Positions 45,089 through 55,649 of a stretch of DNA of 64,000 nucleotides are shown here, one piece after another. Numbering within the stretch: the first letter of the stretch is position 1; each line of letters opens with the position of its first letter. The notes beneath the pieces are model-generated. The model was not told the DNA's origin. It was given only the letters and a program-made list of their open reading frames with translations, and made no database searches. Position numbers and translations under genes: made by a program. The DNA lies in NCBI GenBank assembly GCA_037178625.1, contig CM074129.1, positions 248,001-312,000 of the forward strand. Direction: 5' to 3'. Source of the DNA: Skeletonema tropicum (lineage: Eukaryota; Bacillariophyta; Thalassiosirophyceae; Thalassiosirales; Thalassiosiraceae).

Positions 45089-47198
45089 AGGAATGAATGA
45101 TCAAACAAGAGCAGGAAATTAAATGTGCAAACCCGACTTGATATGTGTAGAAAAAAAAGAGGAATTACGGGGAATGAAAACTGAATTTGTGTAACCGATT
45201 TGCATTCATTGTATTGGGGAAAAGAATCGGATGGTGTGCTAGATCACGATGATTTCTATCGGCATCATACAGGTATAATTATTATTGTAGAAATATTCAC
45301 ACGCTTCATATGGTAGTCGTCAATTAATACCATTCCTTCCATTAGGGTTAGGGGTTGCGTGTAATAGGTGGATGGGTCTGGGCATTTACATAAGCCGCCG
45401 CAGTGGTAGTTGGTAATGACATCACAAACCAAGCTAGCATCAATATCGAACACCCCTAACAAGTTGATCCAAGAGTCGTAATCATTGATACTGCACATGA
45501 GACGGGTTTCTAGGGTCCCGTTAAGTACCTCAATCTGAAGATACCCTCAACAGCTAGTAGGTGCACGACTAACCAACCAAACAGCGGTCGAAAAGAAAGT
45601 GAAATTGTGCCAGACACGTCCCGCCTCCTCAATTCCTCAATGGGACCATCTCTCCACACATGTTTGCCTCGCATAATTCGATTCAAGCCACAGCATCAAT
45701 CCATTCATATCATCAATTCTGTCTCATCCCGAGAATGGATCATTAGCGTTTTCGTCAATCCTCGCATGGTTACTACGAATGGGAGATTCGTTTCTATTGG
45801 TGGGCAGCCAAGAAAGCTTTTGGGCTCACCTCACATCCTATGGCTATGAGGTATCTCGCGTCGGTGGAACATGCCATATAGGTGCCATTCCAGGTTGCAT
45901 TGGCGGCATCCTCTCCTTTATGACCTCTCCATTGTCCAGGATCTTTTCTGGGTCGTGCTGGGAGCTTGTCCATGCTGGGAACAACACGTGAAGAAAATGA
46001 GGTTGAAACCGAAACTGAAACAGAATTGTAGCTGTGGTTACCAACTCCGAGAACCATTCTTGGTTATGCAATGATACTTGCTTCATGGTATTGTGGGACG
46101 CAATGATGTTGAATTGGGTTTTGCTGAAGAAGTTGAAGACAGATGATAATAACAGAAATTTAAAGTACGTCAGGGCTATGATTGCAATGCCACTATCGTC
46201 CTGTGCGAACGCAATCTTTGTCAGATGCTGGGAACTCGTAGGCCAAACTCAAAGTGTCATTTCACGCCTATCATCCATCACGCTGGCTCTTTCTCTAGCT
46301 ATCGTAGCAGCGTACATGACGTGTGTGTATGTAAGTATGTTGTAGTTGTATTGAGGATAATGTTGAATTTAAAGTTCAGCTGACTACAATTCAGATTCAA
46401 GGTTCAAGGGTACATAAAAAATTATTAAAATGTACTTGTGTAGATAAGTAGATAGATAGATTATTTTAGTTGCTACTTTCTCTCTCTCTCTCTCTTGTAG
46501 TGAGGAATTAGCTAGTTGAAAGTTAGTTATAGTACCAGTAGTGATGTTATGTAGGTAACAGTGTCTATCTAGCACTAGTTTACTGTTACGTAGAAGTTGC
46601 AAAGGCCCGCCCCGTAAGCTCTACTTATTGAGGAGCGAGGAGGATCGAGGACAAGTACATGCACATCGACACGAATGTATACGAAGTTGAAACACAAAAG
46701 GAAATGTATGTAGATGTGTTTAGTAACATCCGATGTCTGCCATCAAAACAAAGCAGGCTGGCCTAGCACATCATAAGAGACGGATTATAGACCGATTGTG
46801 ATACCAAAATGGTTAGTCCTATTGTACATCTATCACGTCATCTTAACTTAATTGATCAACTAATTATTTACCTCAGTTACGACGAGGCTGTTGCTTTCCT
46901 CTTCCTCGACAAAGACGTAATTCTTTAGACCATTACTGACTGACCAAGTGCCATGACGCACAATATAGGAGTAGTACATACTCCTACGTATCGATGTTGT
47001 AGTTGATTCATATTGAAGTTAAAGTTCAGCTGACTAATGAATTAACCGAAGAGGCCTTTCACGACCGACCAACCTTGGATGGCATCTGGCATAGTGCCCA
47101 CTTACTCATCACTCTTTCAAAACACTGCGTCGCTAGAGATACTGAAAGAAGGCACGCTCTGTTGAAGTTGCATGACGAAAATAACACAATAGAGCAAA
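45089..47198. other. 2.1 kb intergenic stretch, no gene recognised
   Basis: Several ORFs of 65-105 codons (45607-46345) overlap in different frames and show no motif. A word taaagttcagctgacta occurs twice (near 46369 and 47020). A CT microsatellite lies at about 46480-46495. Nothing here is supported as a gene. Confidence 0.4.
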
Positions 47199-48113
47199 AT
47201 GGATTCATCGCCACCAAAATCAACGTTCACCATGCCCCTCCCCAAGCTCCCCATGGACGAAATCTTCGACCGCGTCTGTGAAAGCCTCGAAAAGATGGAT
47301 CGAAGAGAGGCGGCGAAAAAGCGTCGTCGCGAGGCTTTGGCGGAGAAGCGATGGAGGGAGAGATGTAAGAAGATGAGTAATGGCGATGATAAGGGGCCTT
47401 TGTTCCCGACCTGGGCATCTGCGGGGGCTTCGTCATCCGAGTTATTAGATGAGGAGCTTGATGCAGATGCGGTTGGGAACAGTAGTCTGGCGGATGAGGA
47501 GGCCTTATCCGACAAGGATGACTCAGCTGTCGGATCACCTCCGTGTAAAAGCAAGTACTCTTATCCAGCACCAGTAAAGGCAGCACCAGAACCTATCCCT
47601 GAAGAAGAATTGATACGAAGGCGCAAGGTTGAGCAAGAACTCATGGCATTATCAAAAAAGATAACGGAGGAAAAGAAGAGAAAAGAGCGGATGATACCGC
47701 TAGTCTGGGATAAGCCGACGTTTGACCCCTTCCCTGATGCTGCTGCTGACAGTAGTGAAGGTGATTCATCTTCTAGATCCAATTCTTCAGGTGACAAGTC
47801 AAAACACATGGAGCCTCAGAATCCCAACCCTCGAAAGAGAGACATCGATCAAGTCGCGGGCAGGAAACCGTACCGTAATCTCAACGCTATAGGTGTACCA
47901 CCTCAAGCAAGTGCGTACTATGCTAGTGATAAATCCTTATATGGTCCTGGAGGACACAGTATGGGCTTTGGGTGCTTTAGCCAATGCTCGCAGGAGGAAA
48001 TTGATGATTTTGTGACGTTTGTAGATAAGTTGATCCCGACAGATCCGAAATGGAAAATAAGGAAGTCATCCACGGAGTCATCAACAGATGATAAAGACAA
48101 ATTTAGTGCGTAA
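47199..48113 (+). CDS. Unrecognised basic/acidic protein
   Basis: 304 residues, single exon, start in context aaaATGgat. Residues ~19-60 are helical and strongly basic (FDRVCESLEKMDRREAAKKR, then EALAEKRWRER), likely a short coiled coil or nucleic-acid-binding helix. Residues 75-125 are acidic and Ser-rich (DEELDADAVG, SDKDDSAVGS). A second charged helix lies around 140-170 (LIRRRKVEQELMALSKKI). The C-terminal block ~235-285 (GVPPQASAYY, GFGCFSQCSQEEIDDFVTFV) has conserved-looking character. There is no signal peptide, membrane segment or catalytic motif. It is probably intracellular, possibly nuclear. The family is unknown to me. Confidence 0.7.
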   Translation: MDSSPPKSTFTMPLPKLPMDEIFDRVCESLEKMDRREAAKKRRREALAEKRWRERCKKMSNGDDKGPLFPTWASAGASSSELLDEELDADAVGNSSLADEEALSDKDDSAVGSPPCKSKYSYPAPVKAAPEPIPEEELIRRRKVEQELMALSKKITEEKKRKERMIPLVWDKPTFDPFPDAAADSSEGDSSSRSNSSGDKSKHMEPQNPNPRKRDIDQVAGRKPYRNLNAIGVPPQASAYYASDKSLYGPGGHSMGFGCFSQCSQEEIDDFVTFVDKLIPTDPKWKIRKSSTESSTDDKDKFSA

Positions 48114-48627
48114 TTAGTAGAATAAAAGTACTTGATATCTAAGTTTCAAGTAGTACTTGAGATTGGCAATAGATCCAGATCCTCGTAAAATGGACTGTGC
48201 TTGAGCTTCTGGAGGCTTTCTTCTTCAGTGAATATCGCAAGATAGAAGTTGTTTGACGCTTGATACATGGGTAGTTCATTTGGCTGGTTGAGAGTTGAGA
48301 ACGCACTCAGGCGCACTTATCAAACTTTTATCGAGGGCAAGCTGATGAGAGCACTCTGTTGCTGTCGTGAGATGGTACTTTTTACTCTTTGTACTTTCAG
48401 TATGATGTCCTCACTCGCGGAAAATACTGGGACAGGAGGTGTTTGTCCCAAGACGGATGAAGGCAAGATAAATTTACTAAAATTGGCTAGAGATTGATGA
48501 TCCGATAGTGAATTGGCTTTTGAGACTGTTACTAAAATTTTCTTCTTAGCTGTCTAAGTATGTTCTACTCTCTTCTATATATCATTACATCATGGTGACA
48601 TTTCCATTTCGTGTCTTATCGTTATTG
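48114..48627. other. Intergenic between convergent genes
   Basis: Contains a 76-codon ORF (48267-48497) without recognisable motifs; not supported. Confidence 0.4.
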
Positions 48628-49062
48628 CTATCTAGCATACAGATCAAGCAACTGGGAGAAGTGAAGATCAATCTGCTCCAAAGATGATTCATTACATTCC
48701 TCTTCGAGATCTTCTAAAAGATCAGCCATCAGGAGATCCGTATGACACTCATATGACACTCTTGTTCGTCGCTTGACGGTAGTAGATCCTTTTAAGCTCT
48801 CTTTTAAGCTTGCAGGAGACATATCAGGCTCCTCAAGTTTGAACGCTGCCCTTCGTACAACGGGGATAGAATAGTAGAGGAACGGATCGTCTTGTTTCAG
48901 CGATTGCAGGTCTTTTGTACTTAGGGTATCGATATCGATTTCTATCAGCTCCGGATGGCACGGTGCAGTAGTTGTATGCACTGGTTCGGAGCTGGAAGAA
49001 GCCGAGGATTGGTCCTTCTTGATATTGAAAGGAGTCATCTTAGTTGACCTGGCGTTGCACAT
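48628..49062 (-). CDS. Small acidic diatom orphan protein (intact family member)
   Basis: 144 residues. Order of conserved blocks: ARSTKMTP near the start, SSEPVHTTTAPCH, IEIDID, DLQSLKQDDPFLYYSIPVVR, VKRRTRVSYECHTDLL, an acidic helix (DLLEDLEEECNE), and the C-terminal QLLDLYAR. The start at 49062 is supported because ARSTKMTP is conserved directly after the ATG in the copy at 549. The DPFLYYSIP and RVS-ECH blocks are of a kind I associate with diatom-specific families; no biochemical role is known. There are no membrane or secretion signals. A frameshifted copy lies at 549-949 and a 3' relic at 54001-54150. Confidence 0.7.
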   Translation of the reverse strand: MCNARSTKMTPFNIKKDQSSASSSSEPVHTTTAPCHPELIEIDIDTLSTKDLQSLKQDDPFLYYSIPVVRRAAFKLEEPDMSPASLKESLKGSTTVKRRTRVSYECHTDLLMADLLEDLEEECNESSLEQIDLHFSQLLDLYAR

Positions 49063-49313
49063 TATTTATTGTGAGGATGTAGTTGTAACTTCTAGAAGTA
49101 AGTTGACAGTGTAGCTTGTTGGGCTTGAGCGGAATGTTATGTTATATGTTCGATTGACGAAGAACAATTTTAAATTTTATGCCAAGTTGGAGCTGTGTGT
49201 TCTCCAGCGAGCAGTAAGTGCAGTGGAGGCAAAAAATGATGAGAGCTGGTAAATTTATGATTGGGGATAAGAGGCCTTTTATTTGGCTCAGATAGGCCTA
49301 CTTAGCTACCTTA

Positions 49314-49769
49314 CCTTTCGGCTTCAATGAGAAATACCGAGAACGGTACTCAAAATTCACTTATCAAGATTGTCAAGATTATCAAGATGAAATTACGTCA
49401 GTGAACATGCATGTCATAAACCCAAACTAAGGTCTCTAAGTCAACTTTTTACGCTGAATTCAATGGTGCAATCGGCGGTTTGCTAAATCCAACGTGTAGA
49501 GGAGAATCGCCCTCTAAAGTAGCTACGGTTCTTGGGGCATCTTTGACACAACAGAGTTTTTATAAGTAGGGCGATTCTCCTCTACACGTTGGATTTAGCG
49601 AACCACCGATTACACTATTGGAATCAGCGTAAAAAGTTGACTTAGAGATCTTAGTTCGGGTTTATGACATGCATGTTCACCGACGTAATTTCATCTTGAT
49701 ATAATCTTGGCAATCTTGATAAGTGAATTTTGAGTACCGTTCTCGGTATTTCTCATTGAAGCCGAAAGG
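49314..49769. mobile_element. 456 bp foldback element with TA flanks
   Basis: Arms 49314-49512 and 49568-49769 are complementary along almost their full ~200 bp, with a few mismatches and small indels, around a 55 bp loop. The termini are CCTTTCGGCTTCAATGAG and its complement. TA lies at 49312-49313 and 49770-49771, fitting a TA target duplication. No ORF. The transcript would form a very long hairpin. Confidence 0.85.
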
Positions 49770-50058
49770 TAGGGCGTGTGGGCGTGCCCGCAACACAGTC
49801 TGTGTGCGGGGAGCGGGGAGAGGTTAAGATTGGTCATTTAGAAGGTATATTTTGTCATTTCACGGGTATTTTGAGCTGATTTATACCCAAAATCTGCAGT
49901 TGTTGGGCTCACGTGGGCGTCACCCAAAGGAGAGAAAGCACCCACTATCCCAGTATTGTAGGCCTTTATTCGCTCAGGCTACTGGTGGGAAAAAAGTGGC
50001 ACCAGTGCCAATCTCAAATCTCACACAAAACACTAACAAAATGAAGAGAGTCATAAAT

Positions 50059-50727
50059 AGCGTAATGGAATTTCACCATTTTTGGAGGGGGTTGAAAATT
50101 GCAGGTTGAAATTTCAGAAATTTCAGAAATTTCAAGGGATTAAATTTCACTCTAGCTTATCCTGAGATAGTCGTAATACTTTGCACTCTGCAGTCAACAC
50201 ATCACTCTAAGAGAGACTGTCAGCAAGCTTCTTTCCAAGCATCTTCTTCGCATCCATGATATGACGGAGGTTTTCCTTCCCTCGAAGAAGTGCAACACCA
50301 GTTGGATCCTTCATCCTATTCCTATCCTTCACAAGAATGCTGTTCTTCAGAGGTTTGGCCCTACGCTCACAATCCATCGATCCGACAGTTCCCATAGACA
50401 TTAGAGGCTTAGCAACCAATCGATAGAAGTCAGATGATCCTGCATAACATTCAAACCACGTGATGCGACCAGAAATAGCACCAGTTGATTCCACATACTG
50501 TACCACATTTTTGATACTAAAAGACTTGTTGTTCTGTTGCAGCTGTTCCAAAGGTGGAATGAAGGGTCTTAGGTTATTTTTGTGCTACGTGTTGGTTCAG
50601 TACCATCCGTTCGCGCCAGAATTTTTGTGAAATTTCATTGTTGGCCAAAATTGGTGCAACTTTCACCCTGTAAATTTCACGAAAGTTGCAGTAGTGAAAT
50701 TTCACCCTTTTGAAATTCCATTACGCT
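50059..50727. mobile_element. 669 bp nested DNA transposon with 10 bp target duplication
   Basis: The termini AGCGTAATGGAATTTCA / TGAAATTCCATTACGCT form a perfect 17 bp inverted repeat. The direct repeat agtcataaat at 50049-50058 and 50728-50737 is the target duplication. A 9-11 bp duplication points to a Mutator-like element. A 114-residue minus-strand ORF (50551-50207) inside may be a transposase remnant; see separate entry. Confidence 0.85.
50207..50551 (-). CDS. ORF inside nested transposon, possible transposase remnant
   Basis: 114 residues ending inside the element. Blocks such as GRITWFECYAGSSDFYRLV, MGTVGSMDCERRAKPLKNSI and LRGKENLRHI suggest a conserved region (Glu-Arg followed by a basic helix and a Leu-rich end), as in the C-terminal part of some DNA transposases. 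It lacks space for a catalytic DDE core and is therefore a fragment of an internally deleted element. Family not established. Confidence 0.4.
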   Translation of the reverse strand: MEQLQQNNKSFSIKNVVQYVESTGAISGRITWFECYAGSSDFYRLVAKPLMSMGTVGSMDCERRAKPLKNSILVKDRNRMKDPTGVALLRGKENLRHIMDAKKMLGKKLADSLS

Positions 50728-51405
50728 AGTCATAAATATATATGGCCATGATACTCGACAAAAATACATAGAGCAGCCTCAAGATAGCATACCAACCACT
50801 ATATATCCATTATCTCATTCAGAAAAAACTATAGTTCGTCCATATAGAGCAACTATCGACAATTTTGGCACCGATAACTGCTATTTTGATCTCGGATGAC
50901 GCATGCCTACGGCATCTCTGCATGCCTGTGCTGCTGCTGCTATGCGAATATACTACATATAACGTTGACCAGTTGTTCTATCGAAAGCTATTAGTCTCTT
51001 CTATCATATTATGGACGGAGATGGGGTCGGGAGGGCGATATTGACGCGCATAACCACCATAGTAGGGGTGTAGAATCGATGGTTGTGTTTTGTTAGTGTT
51101 TTGTGTGAGATTCTAGTTGGTGCCACTTTTTTCCCGGTGAAACTTTTTTCCCGCCAGTAGCAGGTTATACACTGTGAGAGAGAGTTGGTAAAAAAGGCCT
51201 ATGTTGTATAGTCGTAAAAGGCCAATCAATCAGGCCTGCAAGTACATACTTATGATAAGGCGGGGACAATTTAATCTTCAAGTTACTATTAAGCGCAGCT
51301 TGCTGTGGTGAGGGGGGGGGTCAACTTTTCTACCCCCGTAATTTTTACCCCCGGTGTAGAGGCTGTAGTAGAGTAGGTCGTGTGGGCATGGTTGTGTATG
51401 ATCTT

Positions 51406-52345
51406 TTAGTTGTTACTCGTTGCATTTGCACGTGCCTGCTCCGCTCGTGCTTCCAATTTATCTTTCGCCTTCCCCTTGACAACCTTCTTGCCACTCTGAA
51501 GGCACATGATACAAATGGGTAAGCATTTGTAACAACCCGTCAAATTGCGTTGTCTCAATTGCTCTTGCCCCAGAAGAAAACTTCCAGCAGCTCCCGACTC
51601 TGACTCTCCGCAATGAACACAAATAGGTTTCAGCTTCAATGTGCGACCATCATTTTTGTAGTAGCTTGGTTCAATTTGAGGCTCGCAGGTCAAGTTCAGC
51701 TTCTGAACAATAATCTTACTCATATCATCTTCATCGCCAAATATCAAATCACCACACGAATACCTATCAGTATCAGACAAAGACTCAAGCTTTGCCTTAA
51801 GAGCTGCGCTTCCTCTAGCGAAATCCGCATCCGAAGGGGAATATATGCAGCGACGTTTTCCACAAAAGTAGCAGACAATAAAACTTCTTAATTTCTTCGG
51901 GTCCCAACTTTTAAGCTTGAGCTCTTTGGCGACAGCTCTATCTCGTTGTGCTTTTGTCTCTGCTCCTTGACTCTTGTAAGAAGGTAGATCAGAAAAATCT
52001 GTGAGAGCATATCCTCATTCCCTGCGAACATAGTAATGACTTCATCGCGAGAATAAAAATGCTCCGTCCGTCTGGGATTAATGATTGGTGTTGGCTGTCT
52101 CTGTAGGGCAACATTACGAATTGTGGAGGAGTCAATTCACTGGAGAAATTCAACAAGATTGCAAGCACCTGGGTCAGACGCATCTGCAAGTGATTGTCTC
52201 AATACGCCCGATGGCGGCATCTAGAGCATCTTCCGTCACATCTTTTCCTTCCTTTTCAAAGAGCTTTTTGACACTTTTCTTCACAACAGTCAGCAGAAGA
52301 TCCGAATGGTCATCATTTGCCCGACCTTTGTACAGATCTTTGCAT
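51406..52345 (-). pseudogene. Decayed Cys-rich ORF, possibly transposon-derived
   Basis: The minus-strand frame is open from about 51990 to 51406 without an ATG near its start. It reads ETKAQRDRAVAKELKLKSWD, VCYFCGKRRCIYSPSDADF, TDRYSCGDLIFGDEDD, EPSYYKN, ICVHCGESESG and GCYKCLPICIMCL. The paired CxxC motifs suggest zinc ribbons, and the C-terminus is basic and Ala-rich. Further upstream (52345-52000) other frames continue with EHFYSRDEVITMFAGNED and GRANDDHSDLLLTVVKK, separated by frame breaks. A similar Cys pattern occurs in repetitive diatom ORFs, so a mobile-element origin is suspected. Confidence 0.4.
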
Positions 52346-52625
52346 TAACTGTTTTCGTGCTCCTATAGAATGCACGTCAATGAGTTCCATGGCGATGCTG
52401 GGGGGCGGCAGCCGATGAGTTTAGAACCAAGCGATGTAAAAAATAACTCAACTAATAGTGTTGTTAGAGGGTAGTACTACCATTGTACCATTGTGTTGGT
52501 GTTGTGTGCTCGATGCCAACCAGTTGGATGGTTGTGGTTTGTTAGTGGTTCTCACAGCGGGGGTAAAAATCCACTCAGGGGAACCACTAGCCCTAAAACC
52601 GGTGTCTAGGTGGGGGGGTATTAAT

Positions 52626-53983
52626 GCAGCCATAATCATATAGCGCCGTTTCTCAATAATCATATAGCGCCAGGTACATGTATGTAATTCCTACATACGT
52701 AAGGTGGCCCTTTCTCACACAACGCTCGCACATTTCTCACTTTTGTCAAATGCCCCGCATGAAACTTAATATTGTACCACCATCATTCCACCCGTCTTAC
52801 ATTCCTCTCCGGCACATAAACGGCACTCCTACATATGAAATGGGACTTCACTACCATTAGCGGTACTCAAACAGCGGAAGCGGCAATCCACGATACGTTT
52901 CGTCCTTATCATCCTTTCTCTTATTGAAGTTTGTCTCAGGTACTTATGAAAGATACGTCACCCGTCACCAAAGTTTGCGTAGTAAGTACGATAAGTAGGA
53001 TTGAAGCAGCAGGTAGAGGTAAGATATAACCCATAGTCTTGCTAACACGATACTAATTAGTCTCGCTAACGGTACTGATACTATCTGCGAACACAGTTTT
53101 CAATTGCTGGGTGTGAGTTGATGATGCGTGGCGGGCAAAAAAAAATTTGAGCGTTGAAGCGGTTAAGTGCGAGCGTTGTGTGGCACGCGGCCCGTTCTGC
53201 CGCGAGTTGGGGTGTCCGTTCTGCCGCGAGTTGGGCTGTAGAAATGTAACGTAGGAATTCAGTACTTTATTTCGCCATCAATAGAAGAATGTGAGTGCCG
53301 CCAAGGTGATGCTCTCCCCCTCTTTCTTCCCTACCTTTCTTCCTCCTCTTCTTTCTCCACTTCCTCCATCCAACGCATGCGTTTGGGAAGGAGGGAAGGA
53401 GGCCAGAGCACAGAGCAACCTCCTCCTATTCCGCCGTTATGCTCATGTGTTGATGGTGTTGGAGTCTAGAGTAGTCAAGATGACAGCTGAACATTTATCG
53501 TGCAGCGGCTCTGCCTCTCTCTCCCATGGTGGCATCTGTCGGAACACTTAGCCTCACAAAGCTTTGCCCAGCTCAACTGGGTGCCAACAGCATTGGCAGC
53601 AGTAGTGCCAAGCCTCACTTTGGACAAGATTCAACGAGGCATAACGATGCATGACACACAAGATCCAGCCGATTGCCGGCAGTTGAACGTTCAACGGAAA
53701 TATAAATGTACCCTGCACATTTAGCTGAGGTATACTTGAAAGAAAGATAGAAAGAGAAGACAGAGCGGCACTCACATTCTTCTATTGATGGCGAAATGAA
53801 GTACTAAATTCCTACGTTACATTTCTACAGCCCAACTCGCGGCAGAACGGACAGCCCAACTCGCGGCAGAACGGGCCGCGTGCGCGTTGTGTGAGAAAGG
53901 GCCACCTTACGTATGTAGGAATTACATACATGTACCTGGCGCTATATGATTATTGAGAAACGGCGCTATATGATTATGGCTGC
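52626..53983. mobile_element. 1.36 kb Mutator-like element with ~11 bp target duplication
   Basis: The termini GCAGCCATAATCATATAGCG and the complement begin long inverted repeats. The right arm is continuous for about 220 bp (to ~53765). The matching left arm is split into 52626-52723 and 53183-53303. The direct repeat ggggtattaat lies at 52615-52625 and 53984-53994. The arms themselves contain a doubled word (tcatatagcgcc, twice) and a doubled ~24 bp word around ctgccgcgagttgg. The core 53303-53765 has only unsupported ORFs, so the element is non-autonomous. Confidence 0.8.
52724..53182. mobile_element. ~460 bp insertion in the left arm of the Mutator-like element
   Basis: Comparison with the intact right arm shows that acgc|gcacgcgg is interrupted here. 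The inserted piece, together with bases before it, has inverted ends CACACAACGCTCGCAC (52714-52729) and GTGCGAGCGTTGTGTG (53167-53182). No direct target duplication is visible, so loss from the right arm is an alternative. Confidence 0.55.
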
Positions 53984-54000
53984 GGGGTATTAATAGTAAC

Positions 54001-54150
54001 GGATCTCCTGATGGCTGATCTTTTGGAAGAGTTCGAAGACAAGGAATATGGTATGATGAATCATCTTTGAAGCAGATTGATCTTCTTCTCCGAGTTGTTT
54101 GGTCTTGTATATGCTGCTACACAGCAGTAAGTCACGAAATGAAAATGTCA
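54001..54150 (+). pseudogene. 3' relic of the small acidic orphan gene
   Basis: About 150 bp match the last ~45 codons and the start of the 3' flank of the 48628-49062 gene (cggatctcctgatggctgat, then ...cagattgatctt and cacgaaatg-aaatgtca). It contains several indels that destroy the frame. It starts only 6 bp after the target duplication of the Mutator-like element. Confidence 0.65.
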
Positions 54151-54334
54151 TCGTCATGGTGTAGGACCAAAGATACTTTGTAAAAGATAGTAAAATAGCA
54201 AAAACGTTACATTAGATGATTGATTTGAGTACACAATCTCAATTTGACGGCACTCTGGCATATTCTAACTTGTACAATAATTACTCAGTTACCGTTGTCA
54301 TTCTTATTTTACATCGATTGTAATGCAGACGACC

Positions 54335-54790
54335 TTAAAGAGAAGATTGCAAATATTCTTTTATGGAATACTGGTGAAGACTTCCAAGCTTCCTAGCTCT
54401 CAATACGGCCCTCCTTGTTTCCTCTAACGAAGCAAATGCAATATCTTCCGAGCTGAAACTTCCAAATGCGTCCTGTCTCGCCTGCTCTGCAAGGACTGCA
54501 CGTACGCATCGACGTCTGCAGGCCTGCACCTCGAGCGTACAGGCCGGTGAGAGTAGATGAGAAATACCAATCCAGAAGCCGCTATCTTGTTCGGAAGCCG
54601 AATCTCTTGCACGAGCTTGTAGGACATCTCGCCTGATATCACGTTTCATTGATTTGTATTCTGCCTTGTTATACCACAACTCGTTTTTGTCTTCGTGCCG
54701 ATCAACTGTGTAAAGCTGTGTTGTTTCAGCAAAACGCACAGCGTCATGGTTGCGTCTGAGAGGGAAATCTACAATCAAAGAAGACGCCAT
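54335..54790 (-). CDS. Small protein of a diatom-type uncharacterised family
   Basis: 151 residues, single exon, ATG at 54790. The N-terminal part has VRFAETTQLYTVDRHED and ELWYNKAEYKSMKRDIRRDV. The central part has GFWIGISHLLSP and RRRCVRAVLAEQARQ, and the C-terminal part has SLEETRRAVLRARKLG. The order 'V-x-F ... ELWY-x3-EY ... VL-x-EQ-x-Q' is one I associate with a widespread uncharacterised diatom family. It is mostly helical and basic, with no signal or membrane segment. Function unknown. Confidence 0.65.
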   Translation of the reverse strand: MASSLIVDFPLRRNHDAVRFAETTQLYTVDRHEDKNELWYNKAEYKSMKRDIRRDVLQARARDSASEQDSGFWIGISHLLSPACTLEVQACRRRCVRAVLAEQARQDAFGSFSSEDIAFASLEETRRAVLRARKLGSLHQYSIKEYLQSSL

Positions 54791-55649
54791 GATATTGTTC
54801 TATCTTTGCTTTGTATATTATGATTCAAAGCTAAGTATAGCGCTGGTCGGTAGCTGGCGTGAGTGAGTGTGTGTAAAAGTGGTATTGAAGAGTTTGTAGA
54901 ACAGTATGTAAAAGCGGTGATGTCTAGTCTCTCTCTAGAGAGAAAGAGTAGAAGTTATGAGAGGAGTCCGGTACTAAAACTAAATTATTCTATCTACATA
55001 AGTAGGTGGTCTTATCTATTTGGTACTTTAGAGACTCTAAGAGACACTTGTGTGAATAGAAAGGAGAAAATGCATTTTCGTACATAAGAGGATACCGCAT
55101 CATAAGCAATAGGAGTACATTTTAGGGTCTGCTACGAAGTTGGTTTCCTGCTTGCCACTGAAGTAACTATGGGATCTCAAAAACATTGAGTAAATCCACG
55201 ACTTCGGCAAGTATTTATCGTACCCCATTTAGATAACCTTGCTTGGAAACTCACTAAAGGCCTCTCTTTTACCAGCTCTCGCTCACACGAGTTAAACCCA
55301 CTGTGAATATGTATGGTCTGTACATTTATTTACCCTTGGTTCTCTGTAGAGAATAGAGAGCAAGCTCGAGGCAATAACTTTTTACGTCTAACTGTCTCAA
55401 AACTCCATAGTGCGAATAGCAAGTGATACACCCATCAAAGTGCCGGAACTATCCGGAACTTTCCTCTTGCGTCACGCTTGCGTGGTTGAAAGCCACGGAA
55501 TTTTTCACAATTCTAGAATGAAACAATGATGTTATTTTCCCTCTGCTAGCTCATAGGGGTAGGAGTAAAACATACCGAAGCTAGAGCTGCGTTCAAAGAA
55601 CAAATAATAATCAATAGTACACAAACAATTACACTCCTATTTAGCAACC
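54791..55649. other. Intergenic between divergent genes
   Basis: About 860 bp. No supported ORF or repeat was seen. It should contain the promoters of the 151-residue gene and the methyltransferase. Confidence 0.4.

Larger units (their letters stand above)
49979..51160. mobile_element. Inverted-repeat element, CTACTGGYGGGAAA family, copy 2 (carries a nested element)
   Basis: The ends ctactggtgggaaaaaagtg and the complement of the right end pair over about 60 bp (with a ~18 bp length difference), including the word tctcacacaaaacactaac. CAGG on each side (49975-49978, 51161-51164) is a candidate 4 bp target duplication. The interior right half is homologous to the element at 25695-26209 in opposite orientation. 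The left part is interrupted by the 669 bp element at 50059-50727, so the element was about 500 bp before the insertion. Confidence 0.75.

Noticed and set aside
45607..46345. Cluster of overlapping ORFs as an unannotated gene
   Set aside because: Frames conflict, no motif is seen, and no splice pattern links them convincingly.
53291..53551. ORF in the core of the Mutator-like element as a transposase
   Set aside because: Low-complexity Pro/Ser/Leu sequence from a pyrimidine-rich tract; no catalytic motif.
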